From: an uncultured Anaeromyxobacter sp.
Lineage (GTDB): Bacteria > Myxococcota > Myxococcia > Myxococcales > Anaeromyxobacteraceae
Length of the DNA: 45,627 nt
Direction: 5' to 3'
NCBI GenBank assembly: GCA_903874275.1
Contig: CAIQRS010000266.1
Coordinates: 1-45,627, forward strand
Shown: positions 10,401-18,365 of the stretch, in pieces
How positions within the stretch are numbered: position 1 is the first letter of the stretch
Layout: every line of letters begins with the position of its first letter
Position numbers and translations under genes: made by a program
Notes under the pieces: generated by a model
Told to the model about the DNA's origin: nothing
Database searches by the model: none
The model's input: only the letters and a program-made list of their open reading frames with translations

Positions 10401-13400
10401 CTCGTGCCCTCGAGGCCGCGGGCGACCGGGACGGGCTCGCCGAGGTCCTCGAGGACCTCTCGCACCATCCCAACCTGCCGCCCGGCCTCGAGCTGCCGAC
10501 GCTGCCGCCGCCCACCGACCCGCTGAAGAGGATGGAACTGGCGCGGGAACGGCTCGCCCGCGACCCCCACGACGTGGCGGCCGCGGCCGAGATGGAGCAG
10601 CTCGCCGAGGAGCTGGAGAGTCCGGCCGACCTGGCCTGGGCGCTCGAGCAGCGGCTCTCGGTGGCGCTCTTCGATTCCGACCTGGCCTTCCGGATCGCCG
10701 AGCTCCGGCGCGTCCGCCTGGGCGACCCCGCCGGCGCGCTGAGGCTCCTCGCCGAGGTGGCCGCCACCGATCCCGACCACCCCGGAGCGCGCCTCTCGCT
10801 CCTCCAGATGGCGCGCGAGCCGGGGACGATCGGACGGGACGCGCTCCTCCAGGTGGACCAGCTCTTCGTGTCGCCGCAGGACGTGGAGTCCCGGCTCACG
10901 GTCCGGGAGGACCGGCTGGCCGCCGAGGAGGACCCAGGCGAGCGGGCCCACCTCCAGGGAGAGATCCGGACGATCCTCGAGGTGGATCTCGCCGACCCCT
11001 CGCGCGCGCTCGACGCGGCGCGCGGAGCGTTCGCGGAAGGGGGGAGGGCGCGGGAGGAGTCGCTCGCCGACATCCCGCGGCTCGCCGAGAAGTCGGGGCG
11101 GCTCGACGTGCTGGCCGACGTGTACGCGGCCGCCGCCGAGGCCGCGGGCGGCGCCGCGGCAGTGGACTTCCTGCGGCTGTCGGCGCGCACCCGGGAGCGC
11201 ACCGGCGACGTGGCCGCCCAGCTCGACGCCTGGCGCAGGCTGGCCGAGGCGGTGCCCGGCGACGTCGAGCCGCTGGAGGCCCTCGACCGGGTCCTCTCCC
11301 GGGAGCGGCGCACCGAGGAGCTCGTTCCGGTCCTCGCCGGGCTCGCCGAGGCGCGGCGGAACGACCCGGCCCGGAGGCTCGAGGTCCTGCTCCGGCGGGC
11401 CGTGCTGCTCGAGGGGGTGGAGGATCCACAGGCCGCGGTGGACGCCTTCGCGGCGGTGATGGAGGAGTTCCCGCAGGAGGGCGCGGCACTGGCCGGCCTG
11501 GCGCGCGCGCTGGCACGCCCCGGCTCCCGCGCCGCCGCGGCCCGGCTCCTCGAGAAGGTCCACCGGGCCTCCGGAGACCAGGACCAGCTCGCCGACCTGC
11601 TCGAGCTCCGGCTCGAGGACATGGCCGCCGAGGAGCAGCCCGCCGCCCTGGCCGAGCTGGCCGGCCTGCGCGAGGGGGCCGGGAAGCTCTCGGCCGCCTT
11701 CGAGGCGCGGGCGCGCCAGTATGCGCTCGAGCGCGGGGACACCGCCGCCGAGCCGCGGTCGAGGGCCGAGCTGTGCCGGCTCGCCGACACGGCCGGGACC
11801 GAGGAACGGCTGGCCGAGATCCTCTCCGGATCGCTCGCGGAGGGGCTGCCCGACGAGGCCGCCATCTCGGTCCAGACGGCCCTGGCGGCCATCCACCGGT
11901 CCCGGCAGGCCTGGGCGCCGCTCGCGGTGGCGTTGCAGGGACGGGCCGGGCTGGAGCGCGACTTCCGGGTCCGCCGGGAACTCTGGCGGGAGGTCGCCGA
12001 GGTGTCCGCCGACCGTCTCTCCGACGCGGACGGCGCACGCGAGGCGTGGCGCGAGGTGGCCGAGCTCCTCGACCAGGAGGGAGACGAGGCCGCCGCCCGG
12101 CCGGGTGGCGCGGAGGAGGCCGCCGACGCGCGGCTCCGCGCCGGCCGGATCCGCATGACCCGGCTCGGCGACGGGGGCGGCGCGGTGGGCTCGCTGCGCG
12201 CCGCGCTCGAGTCGGTGCCGGGCCACGCCGGGGCGCTCGCCGCGGCCGAGGAGCTCTCGCGGGAGCCTGCGCTCCTCGCCGCCAACGCCCCGTTCTTCGC
12301 AGACGTCCTCTCCGGGGAGATCGCCGCGGCCGAGAACGCGGGGAAGGACGTGGAGGCGGACGGGCTCCGCATCCGGCTGGCCGCGCTCCGGGAGGAGCAC
12401 CTCCACGACCCCGCCGGCGCCCTCGCGCTCCTCGAGGAGGTGCTGGCCCGCCAGCCCGGCCACGCCGAGGCCCTCTCCCGCGTCGAGAGCGCCATGGCCC
12501 ACGACCCGGAACGGGCCGGGGCCATCCTCGAGAAGGCCTACACCACCACCGGGAGGCACGAGCCGCTCGCCGCGCTCCTCACCGACCGGCTCCCGCGGCT
12601 GGGTGAGGCCGGGGGAGGGGTTGCGCTCCGGCTCGGCGCGCTCCTCGAGGGGCCGCTCGGGCGCCCGTCGGAGGCGCCGCGCTTCTACGAGGAGGCGCGG
12701 CGGCTCGACCCCGCGCTCGCCCCGCGCGCGCTCCTGGCCCTGGAGCGGCTCTACCGGAAGCTCGAGCGATTCGGAGAGCTCGCCACCACGCTCGAGGCGC
12801 TGGCCGACGCCGAGCCGCGTCCGGAGGAGCGCACCGGCATCCTCTTCGTCCTGGCGCAGCTCTGCGAGGAGAGGCTCTCGTCCCCGGGGAGGGCGGCCGA
12901 CGCCTACCTCCGGATCCTCGAGGCCCAGCCCGGCCACCCGGCATCCCTGCGCGCGCTGACCCGGATCGCCGAGGCGACCGGCGGGAGCGATCCCGGCCTC
13001 GCGATCCGGCTGTGGGATCGGCTCTCCCGCTGGAACGAGGCCGACCGGCACCCCCTCGACGCCCTGCGCCGGCTCCAGGGGGAGCAGGGCGACCTCGTCG
13101 GCCTGGCCGCCACGCTCAGGAAGCTCATCCCCCTCGAGCCGGGGGCCGAGCGGGAGCTCCGGCTCGCCCTCGCCGAGACGCTCATCGCCTGTGGCGACGC
13201 GGCCGCCGTTTCCGAGGAGGGGCGGCGCGCCATGGCGCTCGGCACCGCCGGCGACACCGACCTCGACCGGCTGGGCGCCATCTTCCGTGCGGCGGGCGAC
13301 GCCGACGAGGGCGCACGGGTGCTCGAGGCCAGGGCCCGCCGTCTCGGGCCGGGGCCGGAGGGCGCCGAGGCGTGGCGCGCAGTGGCCGCCGACTGGGCAT

Positions 13401-16400
13401 CGCGCGGCCGGACCGTGGAGTCCTCCGCGGCGCTCGGCGAGGCCTTCTCCTGCGACCCGGGAAGTCGCGCCACCTTCGACGCGCTGCGCGCGCTCCACGC
13501 CGAGGCCTTCGACTGGGGAGCCTGGGCCCGTGTCACCGAGCTCTACGTCCCGCGCCTGGCCGAGGCGCCGGAGCGGGCGGGGCTGCTCCAGGAGCTGGCC
13601 GAGGTGCTCGAGACCCGCGCCGACCACCCCGCCGGGGCCTGGAACGCCTGGCGGAGGGCCTTCACAGAGGACCCCTCGTCGGAGCGGACGCTCTCGGCGC
13701 TGGAGCGGCTCGCGCCCTCGAGCGGTGGGCCGGGCGAGATCGTCCCGTTCCTCGAGCGGGCGGCCGAGGCGTCGAGCGGCGAGCGACAGGCCGCCCTGCT
13801 GCTCCGGGTCGCGGTGGCGCGCGGCGTGGACGGCGGGGACGCCGCCGCCGGCACCGAGGCGGTGCGTCGCGCCCTCCTCGCCGACCCGGTCTGCCTCGCC
13901 GGGGTCGCCGAGGACGACGCCCTCCCCGCGGACGCCCGGGCGCGCCTGCTCGGCTGGGGCGCCGCAGCGCTCGACGGGCGGGGCGAGGCGGGTCGCGCGC
14001 TCGGCCTCCTCGAGGCGGCGCACCGGATCGCCCCCGGCGACGGCGAGGTGGCCGCGTCCCTGGAGCGGTGCTACCGGGAGGGAGGCAACGTCGAGCGGCT
14101 GGCCAGCGTGCTGCGGATTCGCGCGTCGGTCGAGGCCGATCCCGCCGCGCGGAGCCGGACCCTGCTCGAGCTGGGCGAGCTGCTCGACGGAACGCTCGAC
14201 CGTCCCGAGGAGGCGGAGGGCGCCTTCCGCGAGGCGCTCGCCCTCGGCGTCGATCCGGCCGCGGCCGCGGGGCTCCACCTCCGGCTGGCGCGCATGCGCG
14301 CGCAGGCCTCGGGCGATCCGGCCGAAGCCCGTTCCGACTTCGAGAAGGTGCTCGCGCTCGAGCCCGGAAACCTGGTCGCCATCCGCGCCCTGGCCGACAT
14401 CCGATCCCGGGCCGGCGACCGGGCCGGCTTCGCCGAGATGCTCGCCGCCGAGGCCCGCCACGGCGACGATCCGTTCCGCGCCGCCGATGCGCTCGTCGAG
14501 GCGGCCCGGCTCCTCGATCTCGAGGGTCGTCCCCGAGAGGAGATCTCCGGACTCTACGAGGACGCGCTGTCGCGGGTTCCCGATCACCTCCCCGCCGCCC
14601 TGGCCCTCTCCGAGATCCTCGAGGCCCGCGGCGACCTGGCCGGGGTGGCCCGCCTGCTCGACCCCGCCGTGGCGCGGATGGGCCAGGCTGACCCGCGGGA
14701 ACTGCTCCGGCAGCTCTGCCGCCTGGGGAAGGCGCGGGAGCACAGCGGCGACGCCGCGGGCGCGCTCGCCGCCTACCGGAAGGCCCGCGAGATCGACCCC
14801 ACCTCGCTCCCGGCGCTCAAGGGGCTCGCGGCCATCCTGGGCCCGGGGGGGGACGCGCGGGAGGCGCTGCCGGTGCTGGAGGGGCTCCTCTCCCACCACG
14901 CCGACGCCCTCTCGCCGGCCGAGGTGGCGGTCGCGTGCGGGTGGGTGGGCCAGATCCTGGAGCGGCAGGGCGTCACGGAGCGGGCCGTGGAGAGCTTCGA
15001 GCGGGCGCTCGAGATCGATCCCCTCCACGTCCCCTCGCTGCGCGGCATGGCCCGGTCGCTGCTCGCGCGCGAGGACTGGCCGCGGGCGGTGGGCGTGCTG
15101 GAGCGGCTCCTGCGCATCCCCGAGGTGCAGGCCGACCACTCCGGCGCGGCGCGGCTCCACCTCCAGCTCGGCGAGATCCTGCGCGACCGGGTGGGGGACG
15201 AGGAGCTGGCGCTCCACCACCTCGAGCTGGCCCTCGACCACGATTCACGATTGGTGAAGGCATTCGCCGCCATGGAGCAGATCCTGGCCGGGAAGCGGCG
15301 CTGGCGCGACCTGGCCCGGGCCATCGAGCGGATGATCGCGCGGCTGCCCCGGGTGCCCGAGACCGAGAAGGCCCGCGCCGGGCTCTGGAAGGAGCTGGCG
15401 TCCCTGCAGCACCGCGCGCTGGGCGACCTCCCGGCCGCCCGCGTCGCCTACGAGCAGGTGGTGAAGGACAGCCCCGACGACCTCGATGCCCTGCAGTCCT
15501 ACGCCGAGCTCGCCGCCGGCGTCCCGGGGCTCGAGGGGGTCGCGGCCGATTCCCTTCGCTCCATCGCGCTCCGGCAGAAGGATCCCTCGCGCTCCGTCTC
15601 CCGGCTCCTCGCGGTCCAGATCGCCCGCAAGGACCTCGACCGCGCCTACGCCGCCGCCGACGTGCTCGCCCACCTTCTCCGCACCGCCAGCCCCGAGGAG
15701 CTCGAGACGGTGGACCGGCTGCGGCGGCTGGCCCGCGAGTTCGCCACCCGCTCGCTCGACGACGTCCTCTGGCAGCGACTCCTCCACGAGCGGCTCCGGA
15801 CCGGTCCGGTCCCGGCCATCCTCTCGCTCCTGGCACGGGAGGCCGGGTCGATCTTCGTCCAGGCCCCGAAGGACCTGGGGCTGAACCCGGCACGGGACGA
15901 GATCGACCTGGCGACCTCGGGGCTCGTCCTGGCCAACGGGATCAAGTACGCGGCCCGCTCGCTGGGGATAGAGGGGGTCCGGCTCTTCCGGGTGGTGGGG
16001 AGCCCGATGCGGCTCGGGTTCGCCAACACCGACCCGCCCTCGCTCGTGGCCGGCGAGGAGACCTACCAGGACCGGCCCCGCCGGGAGCTCTGGTACGTCG
16101 CGGCGCGCGCCGTTTCCTACTACCGGCCCGAGCTCCGCCTGGCGCGGCTCATGCCGCACGACCAGCTCCAGGCGGTCTTCCAGGCGGCCTGCTGCGTGGG
16201 CTCCCCGGCCTTCGTGCCCACCGCCGAGCCGCGCATGGTCCAGCGGATGCGGGGGACGATCGAGCGGGTCCTGCGGGAGCGCGGAAAACTTCCCGTGCTG
16301 GAGCGGCTCGCCGAGGAGTACGCTGCGACTGCGCGGCCCGGCGACGTCCGGGCCCACATGGATGCGGTCGAGCTGACGTCCAACCGGGCAGGCGCCCTCC

Positions 16401-16564
16401 TCTCCGGCGACCTGCAGGTTGCGCGGCGGCTCGTGTTGGAGGAAAAGGCGCAGGTGTCGAAGCTGCAGGACGAGGCCAAGGTGCGCGATCTGGTTCAGTT
16501 CTGCCTCTCCGAGGACTGGGCGGTCCTCCGCGATGCGCTCGGACTCTCGGTGGCGGCGAGGTGA
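7487..16564 (+). CDS. giant TPR-repeat protein (3025 residues), possible GltI-like gliding-motor scaffold
   Basis: One uninterrupted frame of 3025 codons. From residue ~20 to ~2700 it consists of degenerate TPR and helical-hairpin units, with recurring ALxLDPxxxEAL and GDxAGAL-type linkers. The last 325 residues are a distinct, non-repetitive domain (for example RELWYVAARAVSYYRPELRLARLMPHDQLQAV and a VRDLVQFCLSEDWAVLRDALGL tail). No signal peptide or membrane segment is seen, so it is cytoplasmic. It is followed after 12 bp by a zinc-ribbon/GYF protein. In Myxococcus, a large TPR protein and the zinc-ribbon/GYF protein GltJ (AgmX) are encoded together in a gliding-motility locus, so this pair may be its counterpart. 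That assignment rests on architecture and neighbourhood, not on an alignment. Confidence 0.88.
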   Translation: MITPTRTISSSDSIDEAARQKTQSITVLEREAREEGDGASAAALLRRGATLARELPDLGRAESLLLHALARLPGDPEMLRELAAVREQLGDLAGVAAVLEEEADRTSRPAEAAQRYLALARWWEERIGRRDRAALFYGRAFRLDPDLAEARRRAVSCAEALGRYAQAKKLLDGWRDAGGDRAELAVAYAHLGVGLVDEPLEHALALDATVEAMLLDRGAPGAAETLERLRSAPRTWRDQAGALVQRAAVERDRKEAARIWLRLAALHVAYDPDGASLAREAFDRAWLASPGHPRALDLLERWHGERGDWTTLREELTRLARSSRDLAAAVAANLRLSQLLLVRFGDADGARDALARALDLDPANDEAALHLFEAHVDAGREADALSVLERHLDARSHRPEHALLRLRGAEMAVAAGQQPRARRMLEAALRESPGFTPAARLLLPLLESAGDWPQLVETLQSVASAERDPAARASLLLRAAEVALDPIGDAAEAMRILTWALVSEPARAAARRQLEAVAARSGDYTGLSRAFLAGAAAAGADLGTRKALLRRAAEIEEHDLGHAEEAARVWRTLADLDPSDRGAASAYEAALSRAGRQAELIEDLTGRLATASGADRRELSIKIARLHLEAGDAPRAEGAWRDVLAEDGTDPEALRGLATSLRADGSEAAAAELCQVLARLSAQGAPDRADLEAERAALLLQPLARPLDSAGAWLALLDAGGLAPPLAAQAVRALEDLLASGIDPVRIARALAPVHAAAGDAGRHVEMLEVIARDESADPSDRARMWLDVSAIRQDRLGDARGALDAAAEALGQAPSHPEARRRVEDLATRARAYTELHALLVRAADALSGQPAEERSLRIRAAQLAEEELGSQEQAATQLRRVRQVFPDDADALAGLTRLALAGERWEEARDLLADRERLEPPPPERAALATQRGDLLLERLHDPVAAVAAYRHALEFVPREQSARLLARTARALEAAGDRDGLAEVLEDLSHHPNLPPGLELPTLPPPTDPLKRMELARERLARDPHDVAAAAEMEQLAEELESPADLAWALEQRLSVALFDSDLAFRIAELRRVRLGDPAGALRLLAEVAATDPDHPGARLSLLQMAREPGTIGRDALLQVDQLFVSPQDVESRLTVREDRLAAEEDPGERAHLQGEIRTILEVDLADPSRALDAARGAFAEGGRAREESLADIPRLAEKSGRLDVLADVYAAAAEAAGGAAAVDFLRLSARTRERTGDVAAQLDAWRRLAEAVPGDVEPLEALDRVLSRERRTEELVPVLAGLAEARRNDPARRLEVLLRRAVLLEGVEDPQAAVDAFAAVMEEFPQEGAALAGLARALARPGSRAAAARLLEKVHRASGDQDQLADLLELRLEDMAAEEQPAALAELAGLREGAGKLSAAFEARARQYALERGDTAAEPRSRAELCRLADTAGTEERLAEILSGSLAEGLPDEAAISVQTALAAIHRSRQAWAPLAVALQGRAGLERDFRVRRELWREVAEVSADRLSDADGAREAWREVAELLDQEGDEAAARPGGAEEAADARLRAGRIRMTRLGDGGGAVGSLRAALESVPGHAGALAAAEELSREPALLAANAPFFADVLSGEIAAAENAGKDVEADGLRIRLAALREEHLHDPAGALALLEEVLARQPGHAEALSRVESAMAHDPERAGAILEKAYTTTGRHEPLAALLTDRLPRLGEAGGGVALRLGALLEGPLGRPSEAPRFYEEARRLDPALAPRALLALERLYRKLERFGELATTLEALADAEPRPEERTGILFVLAQLCEERLSSPGRAADAYLRILEAQPGHPASLRALTRIAEATGGSDPGLAIRLWDRLSRWNEADRHPLDALRRLQGEQGDLVGLAATLRKLIPLEPGAERELRLALAETLIACGDAAAVSEEGRRAMALGTAGDTDLDRLGAIFRAAGDADEGARVLEARARRLGPGPEGAEAWRAVAADWASRGRTVESSAALGEAFSCDPGSRATFDALRALHAEAFDWGAWARVTELYVPRLAEAPERAGLLQELAEVLETRADHPAGAWNAWRRAFTEDPSSERTLSALERLAPSSGGPGEIVPFLERAAEASSGERQAALLLRVAVARGVDGGDAAAGTEAVRRALLADPVCLAGVAEDDALPADARARLLGWGAAALDGRGEAGRALGLLEAAHRIAPGDGEVAASLERCYREGGNVERLASVLRIRASVEADPAARSRTLLELGELLDGTLDRPEEAEGAFREALALGVDPAAAAGLHLRLARMRAQASGDPAEARSDFEKVLALEPGNLVAIRALADIRSRAGDRAGFAEMLAAEARHGDDPFRAADALVEAARLLDLEGRPREEISGLYEDALSRVPDHLPAALALSEILEARGDLAGVARLLDPAVARMGQADPRELLRQLCRLGKAREHSGDAAGALAAYRKAREIDPTSLPALKGLAAILGPGGDAREALPVLEGLLSHHADALSPAEVAVACGWVGQILERQGVTERAVESFERALEIDPLHVPSLRGMARSLLAREDWPRAVGVLERLLRIPEVQADHSGAARLHLQLGEILRDRVGDEELALHHLELALDHDSRLVKAFAAMEQILAGKRRWRDLARAIERMIARLPRVPETEKARAGLWKELASLQHRALGDLPAARVAYEQVVKDSPDDLDALQSYAELAAGVPGLEGVAADSLRSIALRQKDPSRSVSRLLAVQIARKDLDRAYAAADVLAHLLRTASPEELETVDRLRRLAREFATRSLDDVLWQRLLHERLRTGPVPAILSLLAREAGSIFVQAPKDLGLNPARDEIDLATSGLVLANGIKYAARSLGIEGVRLFRVVGSPMRLGFANTDPPSLVAGEETYQDRPRRELWYVAARAVSYYRPELRLARLMPHDQLQAVFQAACCVGSPAFVPTAEPRMVQRMRGTIERVLRERGKLPVLERLAEEYAATARPGDVRAHMDAVELTSNRAGALLSGDLQVARRLVLEEKAQVSKLQDEAKVRDLVQFCLSEDWAVLRDALGLSVAAR

Positions 16565-16576
16565 GGGAGGCGGTCC

Positions 16577-17347
16577 ATGCGGTTCAGTTGTGAAGGCTGC
16601 AGCGCGAAGTACATGATCTCCGACGACAAGGTCGGTCCCGCCGGCGTGAAGGTGCGCTGCAAGAAGTGCGGGCACGTCACCCTGGTGCGGCGGGGCGAGC
16701 CGGAGGGCGCGGTTGCCTCCGCGCCCGCGGGCCCCCTGTCGGCCGAGTGGTGGGTTGCCATCGCCGAGCAGCCCGTGGGACCGGTGGGGGTCGAGGTGCT
16801 CCAGCACCACTGGGACCAGGGCGAGATCGGCCCGGAGAGCCTGGTCTGGTACTCGGGGCTCTCCGAGTGGGCGCCCCTCTCCTCGGTGCCCGAGCTTCAC
16901 TCCCACCTCGGCGGCGGCATGGCCGTGGCCCCTCCGGCAGCTGCCCCGCTGCCCCCGGCGGCCCCTCCGCCGCCCCCCGCGCCCGACCAGGAGTGGCGCC
17001 CCGGGGCGGCCTCCGCGCTGGCCGCGCTGGAGGAGACCCGTTCGCAGGACGTGGACCTCCCGGCCGGCGAGACCGCCGCCAGGCCGGATGCCCAGCCTGC
17101 CGCCGCGCCGACTCCCACCGAGGGTCACGCCGTCGGGACCGACCCCACCGGGGTGAAGCCCTTGCCCATGGCCGGGCTCGAGCGGACGGGGGAAAGGCGC
17201 ATCTCCACCACTCCGGGGACGCGTGGCCAGAGGGTCCGGCAGCGGGTCCCGGAGCCCACCGAGAGCCGCTCGCTCACCGTGGTCCTGCTGGTGGCGCTGG
17301 CGGTCGTGGCGGTGGTTGCCGCCGGCCTCTGGTGGATGACGAAGTAG
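16577..17347 (+). CDS. zinc-ribbon/GYF-domain membrane protein (GltJ/AgmX-like N-terminal architecture)
   Basis: 256 residues. An MJ0042-type zinc ribbon is at 1-37 (CEGC at 5-8, CKKC at about 29-32). A GYF_2-type domain lies at about 54-105 (EWWVAIAEQPVGPVGVEVL … SLVWYSGLSEWAPLSSV). A long proline/alanine-rich linker follows, and a single C-terminal transmembrane helix ends in WWMTK. The two small domains would lie in the cytoplasm. Myxococcus GltJ/AgmX has the same zinc ribbon and GYF order but continues into a large periplasmic TonB-like part. That part is absent here, so this is a short form or a paralogue. GGAGG stands six bases before the ATG; the gene is probably in an operon with the giant TPR gene. 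Confidence 0.88.
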   Translation: MRFSCEGCSAKYMISDDKVGPAGVKVRCKKCGHVTLVRRGEPEGAVASAPAGPLSAEWWVAIAEQPVGPVGVEVLQHHWDQGEIGPESLVWYSGLSEWAPLSSVPELHSHLGGGMAVAPPAAAPLPPAAPPPPPAPDQEWRPGAASALAALEETRSQDVDLPAGETAARPDAQPAAAPTPTEGHAVGTDPTGVKPLPMAGLERTGERRISTTPGTRGQRVRQRVPEPTESRSLTVVLLVALAVVAVVAAGLWWMTK

Positions 17348-17360
17348 CGGGCCCTCCGGC

Positions 17361-18365
17361 GTGGACGTGGCCGACCAGGAGGTGCTCCGCCTCATCCTGA
17401 AGGGCGGCTCGGTGATCGACTGGCGCCGCCTGCACTTCCGGGACGCCGCCGAGGTGGACCGCTTCCTCCACCTCCACCTCTTCGACCTGGAGGACCCGCG
17501 CGACGAGGCGCGGCTGCGGGCCGTGCTGGCCCAGGCCGTCGAGTACCTCCGGACGGCCTACGGGTACCGGGTCGCGGCGGCGGTGGCCGCGCCCGAGGAC
17601 CTCCGGACCCTCTTCCTCCTGGCGAGCGGCGTGGCCGAGCCCTCCCGCTACCGCCGCATCGCCTGCGTGGTGCTCAAGGTGATGCACGTGGTCCACCACC
17701 TGGAGGCCCGGGAGCTGCTCTTCCGCACCCCCATGCGCGAGTCGGACCTGGCCGACCGGGTGGAGCGCAGGGTCATGGCGGTGGCCCGCCGGCTGGCCGA
17801 GGCCGGCCTGCCCGTGGTGGAGTTCCAGGGCAACCGAAAGTCGCGGGACTCGCTGGTGACCAAGCTGCTCGTGAAAAAGGAGTCGGTCGCGGCGCAGGTC
17901 TTCGACCGGGTCCGCTACCGCATCCTGACGCGGGGCGCGGCCGACGTCGCGCCGGTGCTCCGCCACCTCTGGCAGGAGCTCTTCCCCTTCAACTACGTGG
18001 TCCCGGGCCAGTCGGAGAACTCGCTCGTGCCCCTCCGCAAGGGAGATCCGGTGAGGTCCAGGCGGGGCAACCCCTTCAGCGAGGCCACCTACCGGGCCCT
18101 CCACTTCGTGGTGGACCTCCCGGTGCGCATCGACGACATCCTGCCCCAGGCGCCGCCGCCCGCCGACGACGATCTGGGGCGCATCGTCTTCGCCATGGTC
18201 GAGTTCCAGGTGATGGACGAGGAGACGTCGCGCCGGAACGAGCAGGGCGCCGCCAACCACAGGCGGTACAAGAAGCGCCAGGCCGTCTCGGCGCTGCGCC
18301 GGCTCTCGCGCGGCCTGGTGGTGCCCCGGAGGCGGAAGGCTCGGGCCAACCCGGCGGCGCTCTAG
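17361..18365 (+). CDS. TIGR04552-like family protein with RelA/SpoT-synthetase-like motifs
   Basis: 334 residues, starting at GTG 17361 just 13 bp after the previous gene. It resembles a Myxococcota-restricted family of unknown function. The C-terminal half reproduces, in order, the landmarks of the (p)ppGpp synthetase fold: RKSRDSLVTKLLVKK at 159-173 (compare RxKSxxSixxK), FDRVRYRI at 181-188 (catalytic Asp position D182), TYRALHF at 243-249 (compare GYRSLH), VEFQV at 280-284 (compare EiQiR, E281) and NHRRYKK at 299-305 (compare aHwxYK). The N-terminal 150 residues are helical and not a recognised HD hydrolase. Nucleotidyltransferase activity is therefore a motif-based hypothesis. Confidence 0.8.
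   Translation: MDVADQEVLRLILKGGSVIDWRRLHFRDAAEVDRFLHLHLFDLEDPRDEARLRAVLAQAVEYLRTAYGYRVAAAVAAPEDLRTLFLLASGVAEPSRYRRIACVVLKVMHVVHHLEARELLFRTPMRESDLADRVERRVMAVARRLAEAGLPVVEFQGNRKSRDSLVTKLLVKKESVAAQVFDRVRYRILTRGAADVAPVLRHLWQELFPFNYVVPGQSENSLVPLRKGDPVRSRRGNPFSEATYRALHFVVDLPVRIDDILPQAPPPADDDLGRIVFAMVEFQVMDEETSRRNEQGAANHRRYKKRQAVSALRRLSRGLVVPRRRKARANPAAL

Noticed and set aside
7415-15241. 2608-codon open frame on the minus strand, antisense to the giant TPR gene
   Set aside because: It is a composition shadow: GC-rich third positions of the TPR gene remove stop codons from the opposite strand. Its protein is Gly/Arg/Pro/Leu-rich without any domain, while the plus frame has clear TPR units.
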